DNA from: G963422445 sp963422445
Lineage (GTDB): Bacteria > Pseudomonadota > Alphaproteobacteria > Thalassobaculales > Thalassobaculaceae
DNA: 64,000 nucleotides
Direction of reading: 5' to 3'
Assembly (NCBI GenBank): GCA_963422445.2
Contig: OY729512.2
Coordinates: forward strand, 6,014,001-6,078,000
Below are positions 35,819-45,270 of this stretch, piece after piece. The position numbers and the translations under genes are program-made. Positions within the stretch are counted from its first letter, which is position 1. Every line of letters begins with the position of its first letter. The notes beneath the pieces are model-generated. The model worked only from the letters and a program-made list of their open reading frames with translations, searched no databases and was not told the DNA's origin.

Positions 35819-36676
35819 TCAATTCGTGACAGTGACCTGCATGCGTCCGAGGCGGCGCATGAGAACACGGCTTAGAGCCAGCAGGAGCCAAGCGAGGGCG
35901 CTGGCGATGGATCGCTCGAAGTCTCTGGAGAGGCGCCGACAGCGGCGCAGCCATCCGAAGCTACGTTCGACCACCCAGCGCCGGGAAATAACGACAAACC
36001 CCTTGGTATCCTTGGGTTTTCCGATGACCTCCACAGTGATCGGGCCATTCGCTTCCTTGAGCGCGCTTGCCAGCTTGTCGCCGCCATAGGCGCCGTCGGC
36101 ACACACGATCTGCACCGTGTTCTGACCGGCCTGCAACGCCAGCAACAAGGGACGTGCGCCATCCCGGTCCTGGATATGCGCCGGATGGACCTGGGCGGCA
36201 AGCATGTTGCCGTCGACGTCGACGGCAAGGTGACGCTTGCGGCCTTTGATCGTCTTGCCGGCATCGTCGCCGCATTCCTCGCTGCCCGCCTCGACCGTCG
36301 GCACGCTCTGACTGTCGATGATGGCCGCGCTCGGGTCCGCACTACGCCCCGACCGGAGCCGCTCGAGCGTCGTAAAACGGGCGCAAACCTGCTCCAGAAC
36401 CCCCGACCGGGACCACGCGTAGAAATAGGTCTGAACCGTTGTAAACATCGGAAAATCCTTCGGTCATGCCCGCCAACGACACCCTGTCCAGAGCCTGTAG
36501 ACGATCGCGTTCACCACGTCGCGCAGATCCACCTGACGGGGACGACCAAGCCGGCGCGACGATGGAAGAAGCGGGTCCAGCAAGACCCACGCGGCATCGG
36601 TCAGATCGCTTTCGTAACGCTCCGTCTTACGGCTATACTGCTTCCGGGTGGTCTCGTCCCAAGGCATGATGTGCAC
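35819..36676 (-). CDS. IS5-family transposase in two frames
   Basis: N-terminal frame (ATG 36676, ending 36464): TERYESDLTDAAWVLLDPLL and VNAIVYRLWTGCRWRA. C-terminal frame (to 35819): PMFTTVQTYFYAWSRSGVLE, SAAIIDSQSVPTVEAGSEEC, KTIKGRKRHLAVDVDGNMLA, VCADGAYGGDKLASALKE and SRRWVVERSFGWLRRCRRLS, which carries the last catalytic Glu. Both parts are complete in content; the join near 36450-36470 needs one frameshift. Many IS5-group elements make such a fusion by programmed frameshifting, but no slippery run stands out here, so mutation is also possible. Confidence 0.8.
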
Positions 36677-36745
36677 CCATGGTGTGAGTGTTCACCCACC
36701 AAGATACACCATGCAAGACCACCCAACCAATTTTAGGTCAGGCTC

Positions 36746-37225
36746 TAAGGAATGCGATCAGAAAATCGCTCGCTAACCGGAAGGACATATCGTTGCTGAT
36801 GCCATACGCCAGCGACTGACCCGCAATGTCAGTGACTGTCACGGAAGCACCGTGCAATCGCGTTCCTCGTCTTTGGACAGCGGCACAACGCAGGCAGACG
36901 ATACACCCGACCGAGGCATGTGGAACCGGGTTATGGTTCTGGCCGGAGGTTCTGCCCGTCCTGATCGCAGGGCAGGTCGGTCCAACGTTGTAATTCACTG
37001 GTTTTTGAGGGAAACATGTTCACTGATCAACACGCATACGGACATCAGATCATGCCTCCGCGGAAAATGCGATGCCTGGAAATTGTCGGCCCCTGTCCCG
37101 GCGGCGTCGAAAACCTTGCGCATTGAAATCATGACCGTCCCGATCGGCACGGCGCCTGTTGCCTGGTCATCCGGAAAGGACACTGACATCGCAACGAATA
37201 TCCCGACCGCCCAGACTCGACAATC
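36746..37225. other. Intergenic DNA with a possible truncated minus-strand gene
   Basis: A minus-strand frame ending at 36738 reads VTVTDIAGQSLAYGISNDMS and FRLASDFLIAFLRA just before the IS5 end, and may be the tail of an interrupted gene. It has no recognised family. The remaining 300 bp before the DUF1491 gene show no clear features. Confidence 0.35.
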
Positions 37226-37564
37226 GTGACCCTGCCACGCCTGAAATCCGGATTGCTGGTGAAGGCAGGCCTGCGCCTGTGTTCGAGAAAAGGCGTTCCG
37301 GCAGCCGTTGTCCGCCGCGGGGATCCAGACGCTGGTGCTCTCTACGTCAAGCTGAACGCCCTTGAAAATGGCTGCATCGTCCTGAGTCAGGTTCAGGTGG
37401 AAAATCAGCGGTCGGCGTGGCTCAATGCAACGGGAGACACCCCCGTCAGCGAGGCCGAAGCGGATGCTTATATCGAACGGCAGACCCGATACGACCCCGA
37501 TCTCTGGGTAGTCGAAATCGAGGACCGGGATGGCAGAAATCCATTCGACGGCGCTCTGTCCTGA
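37226..37564 (+). CDS. DUF1491 family protein
   Basis: A 112-residue conserved alphaproteobacterial protein from a GTG start. Family text: LPRLKSGLLVKAGLRLCSRK, AVVRRGDPDAGALYVKLNAL, EAEADAYIERQTRYDPDLWV and VEIEDRDGRNPFDGAL. The function is unknown; it is soluble with no membrane segment. A divergently oriented frame of 207 codons covers the same DNA, but it lacks any recognisable family and is a shadow. Confidence 0.85.
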   Translation: MTLPRLKSGLLVKAGLRLCSRKGVPAAVVRRGDPDAGALYVKLNALENGCIVLSQVQVENQRSAWLNATGDTPVSEAEADAYIERQTRYDPDLWVVEIEDRDGRNPFDGALS

Positions 37565-37864
37565 CGGAGGACCTGCAAGACCGGGATGACATATCCGGCA
37601 TCGCCTAGACAGAAACACCGAAAACGCGAGCCGGTCATACGGTCCGACAGGAAACCCCAGTCATCGATTTCGTGGCAGTCTCAATATCCCGAACGGCGAA
37701 TTGCTGCCGAAAACCAACCCGATATCAGAGCAAACCCGGAGACTGCACCAGATCCTTGGCCGAACGGACACAACGATTTCGCCCAATCAGATGTATTGAA
37801 ATCTACTGCCCCGCACACTATTTTCTGCACAACCGTTCACGAAATGACCCGGAGGGGTTAAAAG

Positions 37865-38596
37865 ATGGCTATTCAACCGCGCATGATGTCCCGTTCAACC
37901 GCGCGCGATGCGCAACTTGATGTCGGCCTGCGGCAATATATGCTCGGCGTCTACAACCATATGACGATCGGCCTCGCGATTACCGGCCTCGTCGCACTGG
38001 GTGCGAGCTTCATGGCGGTCCAGAACGGCCAGTTGACCGGCTTCGGTGAGGCAATCTACGTATCGCCACTGAAATGGGTCATCATGCTGGCACCGATCGG
38101 CATGGTGTTTCTGTTCGCGGCCCGCATCAATGCGATGGCAGCTTCGACCGCACAGATCGTTTTCTGGGTCTTTGCAGCCTTGATGGGGCTTTCCCTGTCA
38201 AGTATCTTCCTGATCTATACTGGAGCCAGCATCACCCGCGTGTTCTTCATCACCGCAGGAATGTTCGCGGGCATGAGCTTGTACGGCTATACCACCGGAC
38301 GCGACCTCACCAGATGGGGGTCGTTTCTGTTCATGGGTCTGATCGGAATCATCATCGCGTCGATCGTCAATATCTTCCTGGCATCGACAATGCTGCATTT
38401 CGTGATCTCGGTCGCAGGCGTTCTGGTGTTCGCCGGTCTCACCGCCTATGACACGCAGTCGATCAAGAATGAATATTGGGAAGGTGACGACGACGAAACC
38501 CAGGCGAAGAAATCGATCCATGGCGCGCTGCGCCTGTATCTCGATTTCATCAACCTGTTCATCATGTTGCTGCATCTGTTCGGCAACCGCGAATAG
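37865..38596 (+). CDS. Bax inhibitor-1 / YccA family membrane protein
   Basis: A 243-residue inner-membrane protein with about seven hydrophobic segments, beginning near residues 33-55 (NHMTIGLAITGLVALGASFM). Typical BI-1 text includes VIMLAPIGMVFLFAARINAM, GLSLSSIFLIYTGASITRVF, AGMSLYGYTTGRDLTRWGSF, and the C-terminal AYDTQSIKNEYWEGDD with the family's acidic residues, then LRLYLDFINLFIMLLHLFG. Family members act as pH-sensitive calcium-leak channels or protease (FtsH) modulators. The ATG has GGAGGG upstream at normal distance. A strong hairpin lies 50 bp after the stop, suggesting a single-gene transcript. Confidence 0.93.
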   Translation: MAIQPRMMSRSTARDAQLDVGLRQYMLGVYNHMTIGLAITGLVALGASFMAVQNGQLTGFGEAIYVSPLKWVIMLAPIGMVFLFAARINAMAASTAQIVFWVFAALMGLSLSSIFLIYTGASITRVFFITAGMFAGMSLYGYTTGRDLTRWGSFLFMGLIGIIIASIVNIFLASTMLHFVISVAGVLVFAGLTAYDTQSIKNEYWEGDDDETQAKKSIHGALRLYLDFINLFIMLLHLFGNRE

Positions 38597-38646
38597 ATCA
38601 TCCGTCATTCGGTCCGGACAACCATCCGGAACGGACCGACACCCAT

Positions 38647-38688
38647 CCGATGACCGGCCCACCGCCGCGGCGGTGGGCCGGTCATCGG
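38647..38688. terminator. Perfect 42-nt palindrome after the BI-1 gene
   Basis: Each half is 21 nt and the halves are exact complements with no spacer, so RNA would form a GC-rich stem of about 19 bp with a tetraloop. It lies 51 bp after the BI-1 stop and about 190 bp before the dehydrogenase start. No run of T follows, so it would be a Rho-aided or 3'-stabilising structure rather than a classical intrinsic terminator. Confidence 0.6.
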
Positions 38689-38875
38689 TCTCACGGCCAG
38701 TCGATACCGCTCAACACCGCTCATCGCGAACGGACTGTTTTCCGCCCTGCCCTTTTCTGCCATCATCGTGATGGTGCTGCGACCCGACCCTTCCTGCCGG
38801 CTGCCGCAAATCGACGGCGGCAATGCCGTCCGGACATCTCCTGCAATGCTGCCCGCCACATGGAGTATCCAGGCC

Positions 38876-39937
38876 ATGGCAAGACTGAAACTCGCGGTTA
38901 TCCCCGGAGACGGAATTGGCTGGGAGGTCGTACCGGAAGGCATCAAGGTGCTCGAAGCCGTCGGCGCAAAATACGGCATCGATTATGAATTCACGGAATT
39001 CGACTGGGGATGCGAGCGCTATCACAAGACCGGCAAACTGATGCCGGACGATGGTATCGAAACACTGAAGGACTTCGACTCGATCTTTCTGGGCGCCTGC
39101 GGATATCCCGGCGTTCCGGATCATGTATCGCTATGGGGCCTGCTGATTCCGATCCGCCGCGAAATGCGGCAATATGTCAATCTGCGCCCGGTTCGGATGC
39201 TGAAAGGCATGCCATGCCCGTTGTCCGGCCGCGGTCCCGAAGACATCGATTTCTGGGTCGTGCGCGAGAACAATGAGGGCGAATACTCGGAAATCGGCGG
39301 TCGGTTGCACGGCGGCACCGACCATGAGATGGTGGTACAGGAATCGGTGTTCACACGGTATGGCACTGACCGCATTCTCCGTTACGCTTTCGACCTCTGC
39401 AAATCCACGGGCCTCAAGAAGGTCACGTCGGCAACCAAGTCGAACGGCATCATTCACACCATGCCGTATTGGGACGAACGATTCCGGGCGATCGCCGCGG
39501 ACTATCCCGGCATCAATACCGACCAGTACCATATCGATATCCTGACGGCACATTTCGTCCTGCATCCTGACTGGTTCGATGTTGTCGTCGGTTCGAACCT
39601 TTTCGGCGACATCCTGTCGGACCTGGGACCAGCGGTCGCGGGTTCGATCGCAATCGCACCTTCGGCCAACATCAATCCCGACGGCGACCTGCCCTCGATG
39701 TTCGAACCTGTCCACGGCTCGGCGCCGGACATTGCCGGAAAGGGCGTTGCCAATCCGATCGGACAGATCTGGTCCGGAGCCATGCTGCTTGATCATCACG
39801 GACACAAGACTGCGGGCGAGGCTATCGTCAGAGCCTGCGAGGAAGTGATCTCCGGCGGCGGGCCCAAGACACCCGATCTCGGCGGGCAGGCAAGCACGAC
39901 GGATCTCGGCACGGCGATTGCCGACGCAATCAGCTGA
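38876..39937 (+). CDS. Tartrate / D-malate dehydrogenase (beta-decarboxylating)
   Basis: An isocitrate/isopropylmalate-dehydrogenase-family enzyme of 353 residues, of the tartrate dehydrogenase (TtuC/DmlA) branch. It oxidises and decarboxylates D-malate or tartrate with NAD+ and a divalent metal. Motifs: LKLAVIPGDGIGWEVVPEG, LWGLLIPIRREMRQYVNLRP with the substrate-binding Arg residues, VVRENNEGEYSEIGGRLHGG, VTSATKSNGIIHTMPYWDER with the catalytic Lys, and the metal site NLFGDILSDLGPAVAGSIAI. NINPDGDLPSMFEPVHGSAP is typical of this branch. I start at 38876 (MARLKLAV) because upstream in-frame codons are not conserved-looking. Confidence 0.9.
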   Translation: MARLKLAVIPGDGIGWEVVPEGIKVLEAVGAKYGIDYEFTEFDWGCERYHKTGKLMPDDGIETLKDFDSIFLGACGYPGVPDHVSLWGLLIPIRREMRQYVNLRPVRMLKGMPCPLSGRGPEDIDFWVVRENNEGEYSEIGGRLHGGTDHEMVVQESVFTRYGTDRILRYAFDLCKSTGLKKVTSATKSNGIIHTMPYWDERFRAIAADYPGINTDQYHIDILTAHFVLHPDWFDVVVGSNLFGDILSDLGPAVAGSIAIAPSANINPDGDLPSMFEPVHGSAPDIAGKGVANPIGQIWSGAMLLDHHGHKTAGEAIVRACEEVISGGGPKTPDLGGQASTTDLGTAIADAIS

Positions 39938-39962
39938 TCCACCACAATCCGGGTCGATAACC

Positions 39963-40991
39963 TTGAGTAGCTGCCAGCTCTTCAACACCCATATCGTCGT
40001 CGACTGGTCGGCCCGGCACAAACCGAGCGGCCCGAAATCTGACAAGGACGCCATCTGGTGGGCGGCAGTGCGGGACGGCAAGGTCGCAAGGCCGGAATAT
40101 GCCCGCACCAGGCATGACGCTATCGAACGCCTTGCCTCCCTGATTACTGGAGAATTGAAACGGAGCCGACGGACGCTGATCGGTTTCGATTTCCCGTTCG
40201 GCTACCCTGCCGGCGTCGCCAGACATGTGACCGGCGAGGCCAGCGCGTTGGCGCTCTGGCGATGGTTCGCGACCCATATCAGGGACGCGCCTGACAACAC
40301 CAACAATCGTTTCGATGTCGCGGAGACGATCAACCGCCTCTACCCCGGGATCGGCCCGTTCTGGGGGCGTACTGCCGCAAGGCCGCCGGCCTGGCACCCC
40401 GAACTTCCGGCCGGAAGCAGAGCCCGTACATGCCGCGAGAGCCAGCCACCAGACCACCGCATCGCCGACCGCCATGCAGCCGGCGCAAAGACCGTCTGGC
40501 AGTTATGCTATCCGGGATGTGTCGGCTCGCAAATACTGGTCGGTCTGCCAGCACTGTTGCGGCTTGCCGGCACCCCGCAGATCCAGGGCCGATGCGCCGT
40601 CTGGCCGTTTGAAACCGGTCTGGAGGTTCCGCCGGTTGGCATTCGGACACAGGTCGTATTTGCCGAGATCTACCCGTCACTGCTCAAGGATGACATCAGC
40701 CAACGCAGGAGCGATAACGAAATTCTCGATCGGGCCCAGGTGCGGGTGACTGCAGAGGCGTTCGCACGCCTCGACGTCCGAGCCGGCCTCGCACCACTGT
40801 TCGAGGGCATTCCCGGTCTAAAAGACAGTGAACGCCGTCTTGTCGAAACCGAAGAAGCCTGGATCCTGGGCCTCGGCCATGTCAATGCGCTCCGGGACGC
40901 TCTGCGTGGTCAGGGACCGGAAACCAGGACGCCGCTACCGGCACGTGGACATGACGCAACCCTGGTTCCGACGGCATATCGGCGCCGCTGA
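39963..40991 (+). CDS. Conserved hypothetical protein (possible DUF429-like)
   Basis: About 342 residues from a TTG at 39963. An upstream ATG at 39918 would overlap the dehydrogenase by 20 bp and adds uncharacteristic residues. The N-terminus FNTHIVVDWSARHKPSGPKS, then DAIWWAAVRDG and TLIGFDFPFGYPAGVARHV, suggests an RNase-H-like fold with acidic residues in VVDWS and GFDFPFG, as in DUF429-type proteins. Later text includes WQLCYPGCVGSQILVGLPAL, CAVWPFETGLE and VVFAEIYPSLLK. Alphaproteobacteria carry similar proteins, but I do not know the role. It is possibly co-transcribed with the dehydrogenase 25 bp upstream. Confidence 0.6.
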   Translation: MSSCQLFNTHIVVDWSARHKPSGPKSDKDAIWWAAVRDGKVARPEYARTRHDAIERLASLITGELKRSRRTLIGFDFPFGYPAGVARHVTGEASALALWRWFATHIRDAPDNTNNRFDVAETINRLYPGIGPFWGRTAARPPAWHPELPAGSRARTCRESQPPDHRIADRHAAGAKTVWQLCYPGCVGSQILVGLPALLRLAGTPQIQGRCAVWPFETGLEVPPVGIRTQVVFAEIYPSLLKDDISQRRSDNEILDRAQVRVTAEAFARLDVRAGLAPLFEGIPGLKDSERRLVETEEAWILGLGHVNALRDALRGQGPETRTPLPARGHDATLVPTAYRRR

Positions 40992-41107
40992 CATCAGGAC
41001 GTGTCCGGTCGCAACGCCCGGGCTTGATCCAGAATGGAACAAGTTGGGCCCTGACACCTTCGGTATGATCGATTGCCCGGTGGCAGGACCTGACCGATCA
41101 GGAGGCC

Positions 41108-41971
41108 ATGGCAATGTACGTTTCCAGCCCTGCCGAAAAAGACACCGCACGAGCCTGGTTCGAGCACTTGCGCGACCGGATCTGTGCCGTCTTCGAAGCA
41201 ATCGAAGATGAATATCTCGGTCCAATGTGTAATCAGCCGCCGGGACGGTTCAAGCGCCGGCCGTGGGAACGTGACGGCGGCGGCGGCGGCGTCATGTCGC
41301 TGATGCAAGGCCGCGTGTTCGAAAAAGTCGGAGTCAATGTTTCAACGGTTGCCGGCGAATTCCCAGAGGATTTCCGAACGCAGATACCCGGTACCGAGAC
41401 CGACCCGGGCTTCTGGGCATCGGGACTTTCAGTGGTCACCCACATGCACTCGCCAAGAGTCCCGGCGGTCCACATGAACACCCGGCATATCACGACCTCG
41501 CGGTCATGGTTCGGTGGCGGCACCGATCTGACCCCGATGATTGCCAACGACAACGATGCCGAACTCTTCCACAATGCGCTGCGGGCAGCCTGTGATCGCC
41601 ACGGCCCCGATTACTATACCCGCTTCAGCAAATGGTGTGACGAGTATTTCCACTTGAAGCACCGAAATGAACCGCGTGGAATTGGCGGCATCTTCTATGA
41701 TTACCTAGATGAAAATTTCGACCGTGATTTTGCGTTCACACAGGATGTCGGACGTGCCTTCCTCGAGATCTATCCCGACATCGTTCGCAGGCACATGAAC
41801 GAGGGCTGGACCGACGCCGAACGCCATCATCAGCTCGTCCGGCGCGGACGATATGTCGAGTTCAACCTGCTCTATGATCGGGGAACCCTGTTTGGTCTCA
41901 AGACCGGCGGCAATGTTGAAGCGATCCTGATGAGTCTCCCGCCCGAAGTCCGCTGGCCGGCAGCAGATTGA
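41108..41971 (+). CDS. hemF: Oxygen-dependent coproporphyrinogen-III oxidase
   Basis: Converts coproporphyrinogen III to protoporphyrinogen IX with O2. 287 residues, full length. Family signatures: KRRPWERDGGGGGVMSLMQG, VFEKVGVNVSTVAGEF, GLSVVTHMHSPRVPAVHMN, RSWFGGGTDLTPMIANDND, FSKWCDEYFHLKHRNEPRGI and the C-terminal RYVEFNLLYDRGTLFGLKTG, followed by EAILMSLPPEVRW. The start at 41108 (MAMYVSS) follows CAGGAGGCC; a second ATG two codons later is equally possible. A convergent P450 gene ends 23 bp downstream. Confidence 0.96.
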   Translation: MAMYVSSPAEKDTARAWFEHLRDRICAVFEAIEDEYLGPMCNQPPGRFKRRPWERDGGGGGVMSLMQGRVFEKVGVNVSTVAGEFPEDFRTQIPGTETDPGFWASGLSVVTHMHSPRVPAVHMNTRHITTSRSWFGGGTDLTPMIANDNDAELFHNALRAACDRHGPDYYTRFSKWCDEYFHLKHRNEPRGIGGIFYDYLDENFDRDFAFTQDVGRAFLEIYPDIVRRHMNEGWTDAERHHQLVRRGRYVEFNLLYDRGTLFGLKTGGNVEAILMSLPPEVRWPAAD

Positions 41972-41993
41972 ACCGGCCCGGATGCAGCCACCG

Positions 41994-43430
41994 TCACCCC
42001 GGCTGGCGGCGGCGGAAGCGAACCTGCAGGCCGACCGGAACCATCGTGAATGCAAGCTGTTCCCGGATGTCCTGACCCGGGTCTGCCAACTCGACATCGA
42101 AATTGCGGCAGATCATGCTGATCACCGTACGGATCTGAAGCATCGCGAGCGAGCGGCCCGGGCACAGGCGCGTCCCGGCTCCGAATGGCATGAAGGCCCT
42201 GGTGTTATGCGGGATGTTGCGCTGCGCCGGTTTTACCAGCCAGCGATCGGGGTCGAACTGCATCCCGTCCCCGAAATTCTCGTTCCGGGTCGCGATACGG
42301 CGGCTGAGCAGGAAGATCCCCGTACCTTTTGGAAGCCGGTAACCGAGAACTTCAACATCCTCCAGCGCTTCGGCCATGTTCAGCGGAGCCACTGGCCTCA
42401 GACGCATCGACTCGTTGCAAAACGCATCAAGGAAGGGTAACTGGCCGGCCGCCTCAAACGTCCCTGCAATCGCGGCCGGCGCGATCACGGCGTCAGCTTC
42501 GGCCCGTGCCCGGGCGAAATGTTCCGGGTGCTGAATGAAATCGTCGATCATCCAGGCCATGCTGTTGGCGGTGGTGTCTTCGCCGGCAAGCAGTAAGGTT
42601 CCGACATTGGCAAAGATTTCCTCGTCGGAAATCCCGGCACCTGCCTCATATTCCTGATCACCGGCAACGATGAGCGCTTCAAGGAAGTTTTCCGGCGCGT
42701 CACGACGGGCCGGATTGTCGACGAGACGCTGACGCGCCTCCTGAATGAGGGCACCGGCCTGAATCCTGAGCTGTTCCAAGGCACGGTCAAGGGCATGGTC
42801 CGAAGGCAGCTTGACGTAACGCCAATAGTGAAAAGGCGCACTCGCGCGGCGATGCAGGATCGGGAAGACCTTGTCGAGATTCTGCTGGATGATCGGCCCA
42901 TCGGTCTCCAATGTGTTGAAATCGGTTCCGAACGCAAGCCAGGCGACGACATCGACAGTAAAGCGCATCAGATCGCGACATAGATCGACAGTCTCTCTCC
43001 GGCCCGCTGCTCCCTCCCAACGCGTCTTGAGACGGCCGGCGAGCGTGTGAATGTTGGCATAGAACGGCGCCAGACGAGCCCGGTTCAAGGCCGATACAAT
43101 GATGCGGCGCTGGAGACGCCAGTCCTCGCCCTCGACAGCGAAGACACCGTTCAGCCCCATTTCCCTGGCTGCGGAATGGAGCCCTCTCGAACGCTGGAAC
43201 TTCTCCGGGCGTTGATTGAGAACACGCTGGATCGTTTCCGCTTCCGAGCATACCGCCACCCCGTATGGCCCGAAATACACGCGATAAAGCACGCCGTAAC
43301 GATCGGCCCAGTCCTCCAGTTGCCGGTGCAACCGATCAAGCCTGATCTGGTGCATATTGCCAATGAGCGGCAGAGCCAGCGGCCCGTCAAGCTTACTCAT
43401 CGGTTTCAGTGCACCGGTGACTTCGGCCAT
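41994..43430 (-). CDS. Cytochrome P450
   Basis: A 478-residue soluble heme monooxygenase. I start it at 43430 (MAEVTGALKPMSKLDGP), which follows GGGGTGATC; an ORF extension upstream lacks family text. Landmarks: the proline-rich LDGPLALPLIGNMHQIRLD, the C-helix EDWRLQRRIIVSALNRARLA, the I-helix oxygen-activation motif TLLLAGEDTTANSMAWMI, the K-helix NESMRLRPVAPLN (ExxR), and the heme loop FMPFGAGTRLCPGRSLAM with the ligand Cys at about residue 423. There is no fused reductase or ferredoxin and none nearby, so the electron donor and substrate are unknown. It is convergent with hemF and divergent from the alkaline-phosphatase-like gene. Confidence 0.95.
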   Translation of the reverse strand: MAEVTGALKPMSKLDGPLALPLIGNMHQIRLDRLHRQLEDWADRYGVLYRVYFGPYGVAVCSEAETIQRVLNQRPEKFQRSRGLHSAAREMGLNGVFAVEGEDWRLQRRIIVSALNRARLAPFYANIHTLAGRLKTRWEGAAGRRETVDLCRDLMRFTVDVVAWLAFGTDFNTLETDGPIIQQNLDKVFPILHRRASAPFHYWRYVKLPSDHALDRALEQLRIQAGALIQEARQRLVDNPARRDAPENFLEALIVAGDQEYEAGAGISDEEIFANVGTLLLAGEDTTANSMAWMIDDFIQHPEHFARARAEADAVIAPAAIAGTFEAAGQLPFLDAFCNESMRLRPVAPLNMAEALEDVEVLGYRLPKGTGIFLLSRRIATRNENFGDGMQFDPDRWLVKPAQRNIPHNTRAFMPFGAGTRLCPGRSLAMLQIRTVISMICRNFDVELADPGQDIREQLAFTMVPVGLQVRFRRRQPG

Positions 43431-43705
43431 GCTGATCACCCCTTTCTTGACCGTCGTATATGGTGTTGCAGACGGACCGGAATAAGAAATAATCTGCGTG
43501 GCGAATGCCGGCAAAACCGCAATTCGAGATCACTCACTATCGGTCCGAACAAGGCGCGTGCGGCCACTTCGGAGCCATGAACCGTCACCCCGACCCTCAT
43601 GGGAACCGACGCATGGGCACCCGAAACCACCCGGCTTGACCTGCTGGACAACACCCGCCTATTCATTGCGGACAGCCTGCCGGTACATCGATCAGGAGGA
43701 TCGTC

Positions 43706-45190
43706 ATGCCGCGTCCGAGATTCCTGTTCGTCCTGTTCGATGGCCTGCGCCGGGATATGGTACGACCGGACCTGATGCCGAATCTGCACCGTTTTCGCGA
43801 AACCTGGTGCGATTATCCAAACAGCAGTTCAGCGTTTCCCTCCGAGACCAGAGTACAAGTGTCCAGTTTCGTCACCGGTGCCTATCCGGGCGGCAATGTC
43901 TTGACGTGCGATCAGAACGGGGGTGCCGGGCACGGGATCATGGCGAATTCCTTTTACGATCCCGTGCTTGGATTCGACCGGGCCATGGATACGTCCGATA
44001 CCGAGCGCATGGCTCGGGCACAACAGATCTACGGCCGGTTGCAGAAAGCCGAGTCGCTGGGAGAGATTCTGGCGCGGGCCGGACGAACCTATGCTGTCGT
44101 GACGACCGGAACGATCGGCAATTCACGCCTGTTGAACTGTTTTGCCGCCAAGCTTGGCCAGCCGGTGTTCTCCACGAAGAATGCCGGACTGTCGACCCCG
44201 GCCGAGGACCACGCCAGGATCATCGAACGGTTCGGCCCGGCTCCGGCGCCGACGATACCGGACCTGGCGGTCACCGATTATGCGACGGCGGTCCTGCTGC
44301 AGCATTACATCCCGATACACGATGCCGATGTCCAGGTCATATGGTACAATGAGCCCGATATCTCGTATCACTACCGGGGCATCGGGTCGCCTGAAAGCGC
44401 GGCTGCAGCGCGGGCGGTCGATAGCGGTTTCGGGCGAATTCTCGATTGGTGGGACAGCGACGGCCGCGGTAACGGCTGGCGCATTATCGCAGCATCCGAC
44501 CACGCACAAATCACGGTCGCCCGTCAGATCAAGGTTACAGACATCCTGGCTGCTGCCGGATTCCGCGTCGGCCCTGCAATCGGACCCGATTGTGATCTTG
44601 CCGTCAAAGCGGGCTACAGCGGCCAGATTTCGGTACGGGATCGGGACCCTGCCCTGCTGTCATCCCTGATCGCCTTCCTGCAAGAGCAGGACTGGTGTGG
44701 ACTGACCTTCACCCGCGATGGCGGGAACGGCGCCTTGCCAATGGGATTGATCAATGTGCTCAACGAGCGGTCACCGGATCTCAACTACATCATGCGGACC
44801 AACGATGGCGCCAATGCGTTCGGATATCGTGGCACATGCGTCGCCGACAATACCGGCATTCCTCTCGGCGGCGGCGTGCACGGAGGCCTGCACCCGGTCG
44901 AAATCAACAATGTCCTCACCTTGGGCGGCGACGGACTCTGCCGCCAGACGGTTCGGGATGTGCCCGCGTCCATTGTCGATATCGCCCCGACCATTCTGCA
45001 CCGACTCGGCGTCGCAACGCCCGACACGGTCATGGGACGAACTCTTGGCGAAGCTTTCGGCGACGATGAACCAGTCTGGCAGGAACGGATTGTGCAGGCA
45101 GAGGCCGGACACTACAGCCAAGCTATGACAGTCGGTGCCGTTGAAGGCAGCTGGTCCGCATACCTGCGCGGCGGGCGCCGGCTCCGTTGA
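43706..45190 (+). CDS. Alkaline-phosphatase-superfamily / phosphodiesterase-type protein
   Basis: A 494-residue metal-dependent hydrolase of the type I phosphodiesterase/nucleotide pyrophosphatase group. The N-terminal metal site is FLFVLFDGLRRDMV. The nucleophile position is probably the Ser in NSSSAFPSETRVQVSSFVTG, where many relatives have Thr. Later metal ligands appear in VIWYNEPDISYHYRGIGSPE, IIAASDHAQITVARQIKVTD and GVHGGLHPVEINNVLTLGGD. VPASIVDIAPTILHRLGVAT closes the domain as in related enzymes. No signal peptide is evident, so it is likely cytoplasmic. The substrate is not predictable. Confidence 0.85.
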   Translation: MPRPRFLFVLFDGLRRDMVRPDLMPNLHRFRETWCDYPNSSSAFPSETRVQVSSFVTGAYPGGNVLTCDQNGGAGHGIMANSFYDPVLGFDRAMDTSDTERMARAQQIYGRLQKAESLGEILARAGRTYAVVTTGTIGNSRLLNCFAAKLGQPVFSTKNAGLSTPAEDHARIIERFGPAPAPTIPDLAVTDYATAVLLQHYIPIHDADVQVIWYNEPDISYHYRGIGSPESAAAARAVDSGFGRILDWWDSDGRGNGWRIIAASDHAQITVARQIKVTDILAAAGFRVGPAIGPDCDLAVKAGYSGQISVRDRDPALLSSLIAFLQEQDWCGLTFTRDGGNGALPMGLINVLNERSPDLNYIMRTNDGANAFGYRGTCVADNTGIPLGGGVHGGLHPVEINNVLTLGGDGLCRQTVRDVPASIVDIAPTILHRLGVATPDTVMGRTLGEAFGDDEPVWQERIVQAEAGHYSQAMTVGAVEGSWSAYLRGGRRLR

Positions 45191-45270
45191 TCGCGCGGTA
45201 CCCTGCAGCGTTATCCGGTAATGACGCCCCTTCAACCGATCCCGCAGATACGATCGCAACAGCGGAACGA

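Larger units (their letters stand above)
33205..36745 (-). mobile_element. IS5-family element interrupted by an IS1595 transposon
   Basis: The ends at 33205 and 36745 share inverted CTGACCTAAAATTGG and are flanked by a 3-bp TAA duplication. Only the first 17 bp lie left of the IS1595 insertion; the rest resumes at 35786. The element's own transposase is on the minus strand at 35819-36676. Confidence 0.8.

Noticed and set aside
36995..37618. A 207-codon minus-strand frame over the DUF1491 gene
   Set aside because: The plus-strand DUF1491 reading has clear family text; the minus-strand product matches nothing recognisable.
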